Part shown: positions 44,414 through 54,718 of the stretch, one piece after another
Position numbering within the stretch: position 1 is the stretch's first letter
How the letters are laid out: each line of letters starts with the position of its first letter
From: Stenocarpella maydis
Taxonomy: Eukaryota; Ascomycota; Sordariomycetes; Diaporthales; Diaporthaceae
NCBI GenBank assembly: GCA_002270565.1
Contig: NQMI01000102.1
Location: 109,551 to 173,550 of the forward strand
Reading direction: 5' to 3'
DNA length: 64,000 nt
Notes under the pieces: generated by a model
Databases searched by the model: none
Seen by the model: only the letters and a program-made list of their open reading frames with translations
Told to the model about the DNA's origin: nothing
Made by a program: the position numbers and the translations under genes

Positions 44414-45424
44414 ATGGCTCCCGAAAAACGGAACCACTTCCTGGATGCCGAGGACAGCGACGACGATGCCGTACAGGACAACTCGGAAGACGAATTGCAA
44501 AAGGGCGGTCGCACGGCGAAGAGGCGAAAGTTAGAAGACGACAGCGATGTTGACGAAGAAGGATCCAGCGACGGGGGCTCGGATGGTGAGGATGGGAACA
44601 AGGAACCCGAGGACGAGGAGAAAACCAAGCCGCAAAGGCCAGGCTCTGGCAACAAGACCCGGGAAGAGAAACGGCCGAGGAAAGAGGGCAGCGCCGCACA
44701 GCCTGACGACATCCTCCAGGTCAAGCCCCTACTCAAGAATAACCCCGTCGCCACAGAGGCCGCCATAAAGAAATCCGGCGTCATATACATCTCGCGCATC
44801 CCGCCATTCATGAAGCCACACAAGCTACGCTCGCTCCTGTCCCAGTACGGCACGATCAACCGCATATTCCTCGCCCCCGAGGACCCCATGGCCCACCAGC
44901 GGCGGGTGCGCAACGGCGGCAACAAGAAGAAAATGTACACCGAGGGCTGGGTGGAGTTTGTCAACAAGAAGGACGCCAAGGACGTGTGCGCGATGCTCAA
45001 CGCGCAGACCATCGGCGGCAAGAAGGGGAGCTACTACCGGGACGACATATGGACGCTCAAGTACCTCAAGGGGTTCAAGTGGCACCACCTGACAGAGCAG
45101 ATCGCCGCCGAGAGCGCCGAGAGGAGCAGCCGCATGATGGTGGAGCTCCAGCGGGAGAAGAAGGGCAACAAGGAGTTCGTGGAGAGGGTCGAGAGGGCAA
45201 AGATGCTGGATGGCATACAGAGCAAGAGGGCCCAGAAGGGGGACGCGCACGACGGTGGAGCGGGAGCGGATGCGGATGCGCATGCGCATGCGCATGCGCC
45301 CACAAGCGAACCTACTGGTGCCGAGAAGCGCAGGAAGTTCAAGCAGAACACGCTGGCGAAGAAGAAGACGGCAGAGTCGGCTCAGCCACAGAAGGCGAGC
45401 AAGGCCCTCGGCAAGGTTTTCTAG
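44414..45424 (+). CDS. ESF2: Pre-rRNA-processing protein Esf2 (ABT1 family)
   Basis: Single exon, 336 aa. The first ~95 residues are acidic and lysine-rich, as in nucleolar proteins. An RRM of the Esf2/ABT1 type spans about 122-216: VIYISRIPPFMKPHKLRSLL, then RIFLAPEDP, the insert RRVRNGGNKKKMYTEGWVEF, and YYRDDIWTLKYLKGFKWHHL. The C-terminal helix (VELQREKKGNKEFVERVERA) is also family-typical. Esf2 acts in the nucleolus in 18S rRNA processing as part of the small-subunit processome and stimulates the helicase Dbp8. Near residue 285 there is an Ala-His-Asp repeat from a GCATGC-type tract (45270-45298). It is convergent with NMD3. Confidence 0.95.
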   Translation: MAPEKRNHFLDAEDSDDDAVQDNSEDELQKGGRTAKRRKLEDDSDVDEEGSSDGGSDGEDGNKEPEDEEKTKPQRPGSGNKTREEKRPRKEGSAAQPDDILQVKPLLKNNPVATEAAIKKSGVIYISRIPPFMKPHKLRSLLSQYGTINRIFLAPEDPMAHQRRVRNGGNKKKMYTEGWVEFVNKKDAKDVCAMLNAQTIGGKKGSYYRDDIWTLKYLKGFKWHHLTEQIAAESAERSSRMMVELQREKKGNKEFVERVERAKMLDGIQSKRAQKGDAHDGGAGADADAHAHAHAPTSEPTGAEKRRKFKQNTLAKKKTAESAQPQKASKALGKVF

Positions 45425-45842
45425 GGGGAGGCTGCTGCGGAGAGCGATACGCATTCGTGCTTTTCCGTGATAGGGAGGCGAGCAGCGATCCCGTACCACG
45501 GAGCGTCACGCCGCGAGGCTGCCTCGTCGAGTACTGTTTACACCGAGGCTGCCTGAGCGGCTCCTGCGGGCAAGGCGATGGAGGAAATGAGGATGTTCTG
45601 ATGCAGAACAGGAATACCACGAGGATTGCGTGGGTGAGTTTCTTCTAGTCTGCATAGCGAATAGGTATTGGGGGGATGTGGTATGGGTGGTTGTCACGCG
45701 AGAGGTCATGCCAAAGGTCAGGAACGCGATGTGGCAGTCATGTATCATTCGTGTAATGCGCATGTTGGCGCAATTCTGAGCCACAGATAGCGAGTCCACT
45801 ACACTGGAGACGGCCTCCCTGTACCAAATGATGCAGACGCCT
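45425..45842. other. Convergent 3' region, ESF2 / NMD3
   Basis: 418 bp holding the two 3' ends; no gene. Confidence 0.5.
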
Positions 45843-47420
45843 CTACTGGTGGTCATCCATCGTCATCTCCTCAAACTCATCCAACAACTCGTCCATATTC
45901 ACCTTGGGCACATCGTCATCATCACTATCGCCGGTCGCCTCGGTCTCGGCAGTGCTCTGTGCATCCACCTCCATCTCGCCCTCCTGCTTCTTCTTGTTCT
46001 TGTTGGTGTTCTTGTACAGCGCGAGCGCGGCGCGCAGCTCCTCGTCCTCCTCGACGTCGCGCAGGAAGGCCTCGTACTCGTTGTCGAGGCGCTCCTGGTC
46101 GGCCTTCTTGGGCAGCAGCTCGCCTTCGTCCTTGTCCATGCGCTTGAGGCGCCACTTCCTGTTGCGGTGCTTGCGCTTGCGCGGGTAGTGCTTCTTGACC
46201 AGCATGACGTCCGGTATCCTCGAGCCGTAGGTGTGGGAGTTCTCGATGGCCTCGAACTGGGGGTTGTTGAAGTTGGTGCCCGTGAGCATGTAGCCCATGA
46301 CTGAGTCTCCCGGGCTGAGGAAGTTACCCAGGTGCGTCCGCACGTTGTAGGTGGTCTCCATGTTGTCCACCCTCGTGACCTCGACGTCGGCGACGAGCCA
46401 CTTGCCCTTCTGGGGCCCGGTCGGCTCGATGTTTAATACCATGAACTCGACGAGTTGTGGCGAGTCGGAGAGTGAGTAGAAGGGCACGCGCCAGTAGATT
46501 TCTGGTCGCAGCTCGGCTGTCTGGAGGGTGTTTGGGTCGAGGAAGTTGACCGAGGTACCGATCCTGTGGCAAAGGACGAGCGGGGAGATGTTGCCGAGCT
46601 GCTTCGCCATGGGGATAGGAAGGGCGACGAGGTCGTCCTTGCATATTGGCACCAACTCGACGGAGAAGGCGAACTTGTAGCTCTTTTTGGACGTGTGTAT
46701 GTCTTCGGAGATGAGCTCCTGGCTCTTTGTGACGTTTATTGGCACCACCGACTTGAGGAAATCGACGAATTTCTCCGCTTGGTTCCGCTGGGAGAAGAAG
46801 AAGTCGATACCGGCGTGTACCTCCTTGATGTTGATAGTCTCCCGGTGCGCGCCATGCTTCAGGATGAGTTGCTCGAGGAACAGGAATGTCCTCTTGTGGA
46901 GGACCTTCTGGCGCACCTGCACACATGCCCTCCACACGTTGGCTGTGTACGACTTTGCGCAGTCGGGACACTGCTGGTAGGCGACAATATAGACGACCTC
47001 AAAGCTCTGCTGCATCAGGACGCCGTCCGACACGGAGTCCTGGACCGTGAGCTTGACCTTTATCCTCCTCGAGTGCGGCTCTGTCCAGATGAAGCTGGCG
47101 TCGATGATTCGAGTCTTCCCGAGGCCCCGCAGTTTCTTCAGGCAGAGGGCAAGAAGTTCTCTCGACTCCGGGGCGGCGGTCAGCCAGCTGGTCGGGGGCA
47201 TGAGCCAACGGTCGCAGTCTCTGCAGAAATTGAGGACGGCCTCCCGCTGGATGCCCTGTGATATGTCGTTGGTCAGCTTGACGCAGTCGTAGCAGAGGGC
47301 ACCGGCGGCGGTGGTTCCGTCGATGGGGGCGCCGCAGTTGCAACACAGGATGGTTGCGCTGTTCATTGCAGCCCCCATGGGCGGCGCAATAGACACGGCA
47401 CCTTCCATGTCCACATCCAT
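45843..47420 (-). CDS. NMD3: 60S ribosomal export protein Nmd3
   Basis: Single exon, 525 aa with ATG. The N-terminal zinc region has the family's four CxxC pairs: CCNC near 26-29, CYDC at 43-46, CRDC at 66-69 and CPDC at 151-154. Other hallmarks are CVKLTNDISQGIQREA, FCRDCDRWLMPP, RRIKVKLTVQ, and HAGIDFFFSQRNQAEKFVDF. The C-terminus is acidic and ends with a leucine-rich export signal, MDELLDEFEEMTMDD, recognised by exportin Crm1. Nmd3 binds late pre-60S particles and carries them to the cytoplasm. Length agrees with yeast (518 aa). It is convergent with ESF2. Confidence 0.96.
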   Translation of the reverse strand: MDVDMEGAVSIAPPMGAAMNSATILCCNCGAPIDGTTAAGALCYDCVKLTNDISQGIQREAVLNFCRDCDRWLMPPTSWLTAAPESRELLALCLKKLRGLGKTRIIDASFIWTEPHSRRIKVKLTVQDSVSDGVLMQQSFEVVYIVAYQQCPDCAKSYTANVWRACVQVRQKVLHKRTFLFLEQLILKHGAHRETINIKEVHAGIDFFFSQRNQAEKFVDFLKSVVPINVTKSQELISEDIHTSKKSYKFAFSVELVPICKDDLVALPIPMAKQLGNISPLVLCHRIGTSVNFLDPNTLQTAELRPEIYWRVPFYSLSDSPQLVEFMVLNIEPTGPQKGKWLVADVEVTRVDNMETTYNVRTHLGNFLSPGDSVMGYMLTGTNFNNPQFEAIENSHTYGSRIPDVMLVKKHYPRKRKHRNRKWRLKRMDKDEGELLPKKADQERLDNEYEAFLRDVEEDEELRAALALYKNTNKNKKKQEGEMEVDAQSTAETEATGDSDDDDVPKVNMDELLDEFEEMTMDDHQ

Positions 47421-48639
47421 GGTGACTTGGCTCGCGGAAATATGGTGCTTTGGGGAGAAGGATTATGTATGGCGTTGCTGTTGTTGTCGGGTTCCTGCGG
47501 GTCGGCAGGTGCAAGCAAGCAAGACAAATGGATGGGTGGGTGTGGATGGTGGAGGGCGGGCAGACGCGCAGCGGTCCCCTCCAAAAATTCCAAAGCCGCC
47601 CCGCCAAGTCTGGATTGATAAGCATGCGCCTGCGGTGATAAGACTTTTGCTGGGCGCAGGGGTCCAGCCCATCCATCACAATACTCGGTATATGTGCCAT
47701 GCCCCATCCGACTTCTCCATGTCCAGCATCGACATCAGAGAGAGCTCTCACGCCAGTCATGTAACTACACCGCGCGATTTGCATCACCAGTCTCTTGGAG
47801 CTCGCATACGGGCACAGACGCGGCTGTGTAGGGGGCATTTCCACTTACGCCAATGCTAATGCCCCGGCCAGGCGGCTCATGGACGGTATTGATTAGTCCC
47901 TGTACCAAGATGGATCTGCCCCAAGGAAACCAGCAAATTCCTACTTAACTCCGAGACAAAATCGCTATATGCCATGCCATTTCAGAGACAACACACAACC
48001 GGCACCGCCAGACCGTCGGTATGCTAACTAACTAATGCACCGACGGCGTCCTCCTCCCGCATACTTCAATGCATGCTCTAGACGATCGGTGGTGGTTAGT
48101 AATGGCGCGCAGGAACTGTTCAGCTTTTGGCCAACTCACGTGGCCCATCTGTCGCAACATCTGTCGCAACATCTATCGCAGCACCGGTCACAGCATCGGT
48201 CACAGCACCGGTCACAGCACCGGTCACAGCACCGGTCACAGCACCGATCGAAGAAGCACCAGCTCTCCCAGAAGTCGCCCAGGCAGTCCCAGAGGCCTCC
48301 TTGGGGTGTTTCCCACCGGCGACTGCTCTGGAGCCTGCGGGACCCCACCTCGGAACTGCCATGATGTGCATTGTACTCTGCCACGGCATCGCCCTGCATC
48401 CTGTCGGGCTGATGCCGAGCTGTCATGTGTGCAACGGGCAGTGGCTGTGTGTTTATTGGTGTCAAGGCGATCGTATCACCCCCTGGTGTTCCGTCGACCC
48501 AAAGAAGTGGTTGGGATGCCATTTCTGCGTTGAAAAGACGTTGGTATGAGATCAGAAGTGAAAGAAACCTCGAAATCACTCGATGCAGTGAGAGGAAGGC
48601 TCAGTCTCCTCATTGGTGTCATCCGGACGGCCCAGAGAC
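47421..48639. other. Intergenic region
   Basis: NMD3 promoter at the left. It includes the 12-bp tandem array at 48151-48246. The frames that run through this array in several phases are products of its 12-bp (multiple of three) period, so no gene is called. Confidence 0.45.
48151..48246 (+). repeat. 12-bp minisatellite, 8 units
   Basis: Eight tandem units of GTCACAGCACCG and variants. The first two are GTCGCAACATCT, and the last four are identical, which suggests recent growth at the right end. Confidence 0.9.
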
Positions 48640-48647
48640 CTAAAAAA

Positions 48648-48694
48648 GAGAACGGATATTCGCACCGAGGAAATCAGCTGGTACACCGATACAT
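48648..48694 (+). repeat. MULE terminal inverted repeat, left
   Basis: Pairs with 51529-51575 over 47 bp with one difference (AATCAGCTGG versus AATCGGCTGG). Confidence 0.9.
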
Positions 48695-49182
48695 ATTGGC
48701 CCAGTGCGCCAACCTTAATTTGCACCACCAGTCTGCCATACATAACAGAAATACACAGTCATTAACTATACATTTATTGCATATCATCATTGCTTCTGCT
48801 CGCTACTATTGTGACTTCTGGCCTTGGTATTTTGCTACTTTCTTTATCGTCTGGGCCGTTCCACCTTATAACTAAGCACCTGAATCTCCTCCTAGGTCTC
48901 CTTCTTATTGCTAATGAGGTCTTCCATAGTTAACTCCACCCGTGGCAGCTGGTTGATGGTCTTATGAGCCCTTGTATGGGGCTTCTTAGCTGCTAGCCCT
49001 GGTATTAAGGCTGTCTTTATAGAATGTTGCTTTAGAAGCTGGCGAGTGGGTGGCTTTATGAGCCCTACCGCTAACTGCTTATCCCGTTAGATAGCTTCTT
49101 GCTGGTTCTTCCTGCTACGGGAGTCCTCCTTATCGAGCGACTGGAGGGTCTCATCATTCCACTTGAATGCTAAATTAACACG

Positions 49183-50960
49183 TTATATAGAAGCTATCAT
49201 CGCCCTTATCTTATTACCTACCCTACTACCCAGACTAGTGGTTGTTGAGGCTGTCTTCTTGCTTATTACGGCCTTCCTATGGGCTGTGAGGATGCTATCT
49301 TTATTTATACCAAATGTAGTCTTATTGCAAGGTCTTCCCTTTATTGTAATAACCTTCTGGGGCAAGAGGACTGCTAAGAGAGGGTTTCTAACTAAGAGGT
49401 TATAATCTAGCTAGTAAGACTTATAAATATCCTCTCTCTAAAGAGGATAACCGGCTTCCTCTCTATTAGTGATTTAGCTTATATAGGGCAAGCTATATTA
49501 GGTATAGATAGGATAATTATATATTGCTAGCAAGCAATTACCCTGTGGGAGTTATTTCTTAAGCATATATATTATGGAACTCCTTATTATGGAGAGAAGT
49601 TTAAGGGCTGCCTATAAGATTTAAGTTGGAAGCTTACCTAGCTACTTCTACTTATTAAATTTCTCTAGTAATGAGGTCTTTTAATAAGCTTCTTCTAAAT
49701 ATAGGATATAAGAACTATCCATAATTATCTTATCAATAGCCTTAACTAAGTAGAGAATATTGCTCATCCTATAGCTAAGATAGATCTTGAATTTGCAATA
49801 GGTAGCTTTTATTAATAAAGTTGTATATAAGCTGAAGTTAAGGATCTTATAGGTCTTATGCCCAGCCTATTTAGTAATAATCTTCTCTCCTTTATTAATA
49901 TATTAAGTCTGAAGGTAGTTAATAATTGCTACCTAATCTAAGAACTTCTCTTAAAGGCGCTACTAAGCTATATTATAGATCTCATAATTAGTAGAGTATT
50001 CTATAAACTTAAGGAGGTTAAATAGAGCTTGGCGGGTATAGGGGATATTCTTTAAATTAGGGACCTTGGCAGGTATTATAGCCTTATTTCTCCCTAGCGT
50101 ATTAAGCGCAGCCGTTGCTAGGTCTTCTGCTTCTAAATCCTTATTAGCTTCCTCCTCTTCCTTATCCTCCTCTTCTCCTGCTACTGCTAGTAGCTTCTTC
50201 CACTTCTTCTTAATATTTAGGATGATATTTACATTAATATAGAAGATATATAGTTAGTAGTATACCTGGGGGAATTTATATATAAGGGCATTAATTAAAA
50301 TAGTATTATAGTTAGTTATATAGACTATTGGGTTGTTAGCTTAGCAATAATGAAGGAGGTTGTGAACTTGCTTAAGAAGCTACTGGAAGTTGGGTTCCTT
50401 CTCGCTATTAATAATGCCTTAGAATAGGGGCAAGTTCTTCCTTATATGGGTTACACAAGTGCCTTGGAAGTATGGTATCTTCTTATTATTTATTATATAT
50501 ATATAGTCCATGGATAAGCACTGTGTGAAGTGATTCTCTTGTATTCACGCTAACTACTCCTTTATACACCAGAAGATGCCCATAATGTTGCTATTAGTAT
50601 TAGTTGCCTAGTGGTACCAGTAATTCTTCTTCTCAAGCAGATCCAACATTACTTGGGTTAGAGTATAGATTCCGACCTTCTTCTTCCGCTAGTCTGTAAG
50701 CTAGTTCTTCATTATATTAGGCCCTAATTATATATCTAGGTACTATTATTGGAGTGCTTATTCTAGCTTCTTTAGCTTGGCTATAGAGGGATCTTGGGCC
50801 ATGTGGGAGAGGAATTCTCATTGGGGGTCTGTTAGCTTAGCCCAGCCATGCTGGGCGTCCTCAACTTCCTGGGGACCATAGTGGGTATACTTCTCTTCCT
50901 GCAGAATAAGCTGCCACTTGCCTTCTGTTAATTTAGTTATGTAAGCGAGTGCTTACTATT
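49183..50960 (-). pseudogene. MULE transposase relic
   Basis: On the minus strand, pieces in several frames follow the fungal MULE transposase order: FLSHMAQDPSIAKLKKLE, MGIFWCIKE, and FTQCLSMDYIYN, the block holding the first catalytic Asp. NPIVYITNYNTILINALIYK comes next, the block with the second, here Asn where Asp is expected. VYY-LYIFYINVNIILNIKK corresponds to the LCxWHxxKN region with His changed to Tyr. A long helical tail follows. Stops are TAA/TAG at likely Gln sites. Asp-to-Asn and His-to-Tyr are the changes C-to-T mutation on either strand would give. The element cannot encode an active enzyme. Confidence 0.7.
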
Positions 50961-51528
50961 TGCAACCTGCTTTAATTATTGTGGCGTTATTTAATGTGGC
51001 GGTTGAGGGTTGCTAACTGCTATAGCTGCACATTAATATTGCCTAAGTTGGCCCTAATCTTTAGATTATAGTTAGGAATCCAGCAGATTTTATAGTGATA
51101 TCTAATTCTACCTTAAGGTTTATAAAGGTATTATATCTATTGTGGAAAAGTTTTAGGAAGGTAGGAGGATTAGAAAGTGCTGGTTGGTAATTATTTGTAG
51201 CGGTAATATTAGTGTTCTAGGTATGATAATCCGCCTGCTACTATACCTTAAGGTGGGTATAATTAGGGATAAGTAATATTGTTATAATACTAGAAAACTT
51301 AATTCTAACTAATAAAGATGTATTTCTAATAGCAGAATAATTGATTGTAAGAGGAATTTGGTCTGTATTACTAGTTGTGGGTGGTTGGTAAGGGAGTGTT
51401 ATTTGGTGGGTGAAGGGGGTTTGGTAGGTCTGCAGGTGAGGGCACTAAAAGCACCTGGTTGGGGTAGTGTATGTGGTTGAGTGTAGTTGAATGGGGCGCT
51501 CTGATTGGCTGCAGCGATTAAGTAAATA

Positions 51529-51575
51529 ATGTATCGGTGTACCAGCCGATTTCCTCGGTGCGAATATCCGTTCTC
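51529..51575 (-). repeat. MULE terminal inverted repeat, right
   Basis: Inverted partner of 48648-48694, followed immediately by the second CTAAAAAA. Confidence 0.9.
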
Positions 51576-51583
51576 CTAAAAAA

Positions 51584-54500
51584 AGCCAACGGCTTCCTCG
51601 CAACAACCGGGGACACCCAATCTATAAAGCCAATCCACGTTAGTACCTTGGGTGCGCCGCCTGACAGCGTGGGCGAGATAAAATCATTGTGATGTTTGAT
51701 TTCTTATGACACGGGTTATGGAAGAAGACAACTCCAACGACACCCTGCAGGGTGCCACCAGAAACATTATAGATATGTCCGATATCAACAACCTTAAAAC
51801 ACCTTCTAAATTTGGGACTGCACGTGGTATCGATGGCCATGTCTCGTGAATATCGGTTTACTAGCCCTTGCTGTAGTGCATCTACAGTTTTCACTCTAGA
51901 CAAGTGGGGGTGCTCCCAAGGTTACAGTACTACTAGGTCATATGCACACAGATCAAACGCCGAGAATATAAATGCCACCCCGACGTGATTGCACTTCAAG
52001 CCTATGGTCGCCAGAACAGGACGGAGGAGGCCCCGTGGACAAATAAACCAGCACGTGTGGTCGTCAAATGAGCGGATGAGCACCACAAATTTTGAATGTG
52101 GGTCTGGCACTCACACATCACAATCATTCATCCTAGACTACTCCATGTCAAAAATTACCTGCCTGTAATTGTACAGGAACTTCTCTGCGGGGCAGGACAT
52201 TTATGTAAATCTGCACCACAGAGCTTCGGTATTTGTCCTCGTCCGGCGGGAAGAGGCGCCATACCTATGGTGGTCGCAACTTAATGTTTGACCTAGTTAA
52301 GGAAGTAAATACGAACGTCCAGAGTAGCATCTTTACGCCTACAAGGTCTAATCTATGAATATTTTTTCCATCAAATGAGTCTATGAACACATGTTGGTAC
52401 GCGGTAGAGTGTTGTGGGCTCGACAGTGAGCACAGGTCTTCCGAGGGCGCAGAAAATCTTGGTCAGTATTTGGGCCTAGCTGGGCATTTGCTTACAGCTT
52501 TTCATCGGAGATCGGTGCCAACTTGAAGTCCATGATATCACACGCTTGGCTACAACAAAGCAGAAACCAGATGACAAACCAACGATGGCGCTGGAGCCGA
52601 CGTATAAAATACATAGGAGCATCACGCTTTAGAGCCTTTTCGTATTTATAAGTTCCAGTCTAATTAGCGTCAGATTATCTACTTGAGTGGTTTGAGTTCC
52701 AAGGTTAATACAGTTCCTTATACGCCCGGGTCGTCTTAACGATTTGTATCTTTCTGAGGAGGGAGATGTTCTACGTAATTCAGCTGCAAAGCATCGCGAT
52801 CTTGACCGAAACTGGACCGCTTCGATTGTTCTAATGCATTCTTCCCATAGTAAGTACTCTTAAATCTTCGCTGCAAACCAGCAACCTTACAATTGCGTCA
52901 CAATGAAGGATTTGAGGTATTAACACATTTTAGTGTTACACTATGTTCCGAGACAAGATTGTGGGCTGTCCTCTTCGACCGGGCGGTTAATTCCGTTGCT
53001 TGGAGCATGGCTAAGATCCGGAGAGGTTAGTGGCGAGCTGAAAGTGCACACTGGTCTGGCTGTGAGATCTGTATATATGGCTCCTCAATCAGTTTCCTAT
53101 GACGAACTTTTATTCTCTGGGAGTTCAATGTGATCAAGCCGGAGTTCCCCGAGGTCCTATGTCAGACACGAGCTTCATGCCGTGACCGAGTAAGACTGTC
53201 ACTATTTCATTCACTTATGTAATTCTATTACAGTGTGAAATGCAGGCTATCCTGATGAGCACTGGTGTATGGAGTTGAAGCGCACACCACATGAGTTCTC
53301 AATGCCAGATGAGACTATGGCTGTCTTGTCATGAGGGGTGAGATAACTGCTCCCTTTCAGAGCTAGAGGTACCCAAACTCAGTTTCCATGGCTTGGTTGC
53401 GCTACGATGTAAGTGAGTGCCTGAATGGAAATGGCCCGGATTTAGCCCGAATCGCGGGACTCCTAGAAAGAAAGGCCCAAGCAAGGTCCGCCCGGACAAC
53501 ACGAGTATCTGACTATGCCATCATATGGGTAGGTTCAACCCGATCTTGCCATATTTTGTCCAAGCAAGACACTGGGATCCAAGAAGAGCTCGGTGCGCTT
53601 GAGGTCGCCTTATATAAGGTTTGACTGTGCAGAGGAGGCCCTGTGGGTGCCTCACTACCTAGGTACGTAGGCCACAACGGCAGTGTGTCCATCCTCTACA
53701 GAAGGGTAAACATGCAATTTGAAGCTGTTCCTCGCAGACACATAAACTTCACGGCGCTGATCCAAAATAGACTTGCATACAACATACAAGTTACACAACA
53801 CTATACAGAACGAGCCACATAGCAAGAGGTTTCACATTCCAAAAGTGAAATTGGCAGTTATAGGGAGGACGCACAAAGAAGGATGACGGATAAAGAAGGA
53901 AGACTTATAAAGAAGGCATGACAACTTCGCTCTGTCGCTGCGGTAAGAGCCAGGGGGAACATGTGATTGATTAACGGTGGGAGAACGATAACATCAGTCG
54001 TAACCCTCGAAGTATAAAGTGCCTCTGATTCCTCGAGATCAAGTTTAATACATCAGACACTGCAAACCACAACCGAAACCAATTATTACACACACTTTTT
54101 GACCAACTTCGCTTTCCGATATGCCCTCTCGCGAGCACCACAACACTAGGCAACTCCAAATGGCTCGAGCCTGGCCAGAGCCTTTAGAGCAACGACGGGT
54201 CAGTGGAGTTAAAGATGCAAGAAGACGGTCACATGGTCATGTAGTATGTTTTGAATTCCCACGTTGCTCACCTTTCTCTCTCTAATATTCCAGTCACTAA
54301 TATGAAGTTGTCTGCAGCACCAGAGACAACAGGCCCATCTGGGAAACTGAAACTCGTGGCCCGTAGGCCCTGGTTCTAATTTAGGGCTATTATCTACACT
54401 AACAATAATAATTGATTCTGGGTCTCATCAGTTCGGAGAAATCGCGGGTGCAGGACCTGAATCCCGAACCCCGAGCGATCCGTTGGACATGAGTCCCTAT

Positions 54501-54718
54501 GACGTTATCCAAACCCCCAAAGCAGAAGTCATGATGCCAAAGCAGTGACGCATTGCACTCGCTAGGCGGGAGGAGAAACTGGGTCACAGCCTAGTAGTGC
54601 CACGAATTGAAAAAGTGGTTCCATGTAGATTCCTAGCTATAGAAGCCGGCAGTATCTCGAGCTGCACTGGCCAGCAGTTGCAGACCAGTTGACGAGACAG
54701 AACACAAACTCAGGCAAA
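51584..54718. other. Gene-poor region, possibly with decayed genes
   Basis: 3.1 kb with no complete gene. On the minus strand a start-exon-like piece at 52517-52529 (MDFKLAPISDEKL before a GTAAGC) and short frames at 51640-51903 and 51922-52110 look faintly coding, but I could not join them into a known protein. The NDH-2-like promoter lies at the right end. Confidence 0.35.

Larger units (their letters stand above)
48648..51575 (-). mobile_element. Mutator-like element (MULE), RIP-degraded
   Basis: A 2928-bp element with ~47-bp terminal inverted repeats (48648-48694 and 51529-51575; GAGAACGGATATTCGCACCG outward ends, one mismatch). It is flanked by a perfect 8-bp target duplication CTAAAAAA (48640-48647 and 51576-51583). 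The inside is AT-rich with a degraded minus-strand transposase. The 8-bp duplication fits MULE or hAT; the protein relic points to MULE. Confidence 0.85.

Noticed and set aside
48140..48250. Possible CRISPR array
   Set aside because: Units are contiguous 12-mers without spacers, in a fungal genome.
48069..48579. Frames with Val-Thr-Ala-Pro or Cys-Asp-Arg-Cys repeats
   Set aside because: Produced by the 12-bp tandem repeat, open in several phases and on both strands at once; no start context or family support.
48648..51575. hAT classification for the element with 8-bp duplications
   Set aside because: hAT also makes 8-bp duplications, but the protein relic follows the MULE order of motifs and no hAT dimerisation domain was seen.
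54421..54560. Possible tRNA suggested by GAATCCCGAACCCCGAG
   Set aside because: No matching acceptor stem, D-arm or anticodon arm could be folded around it.
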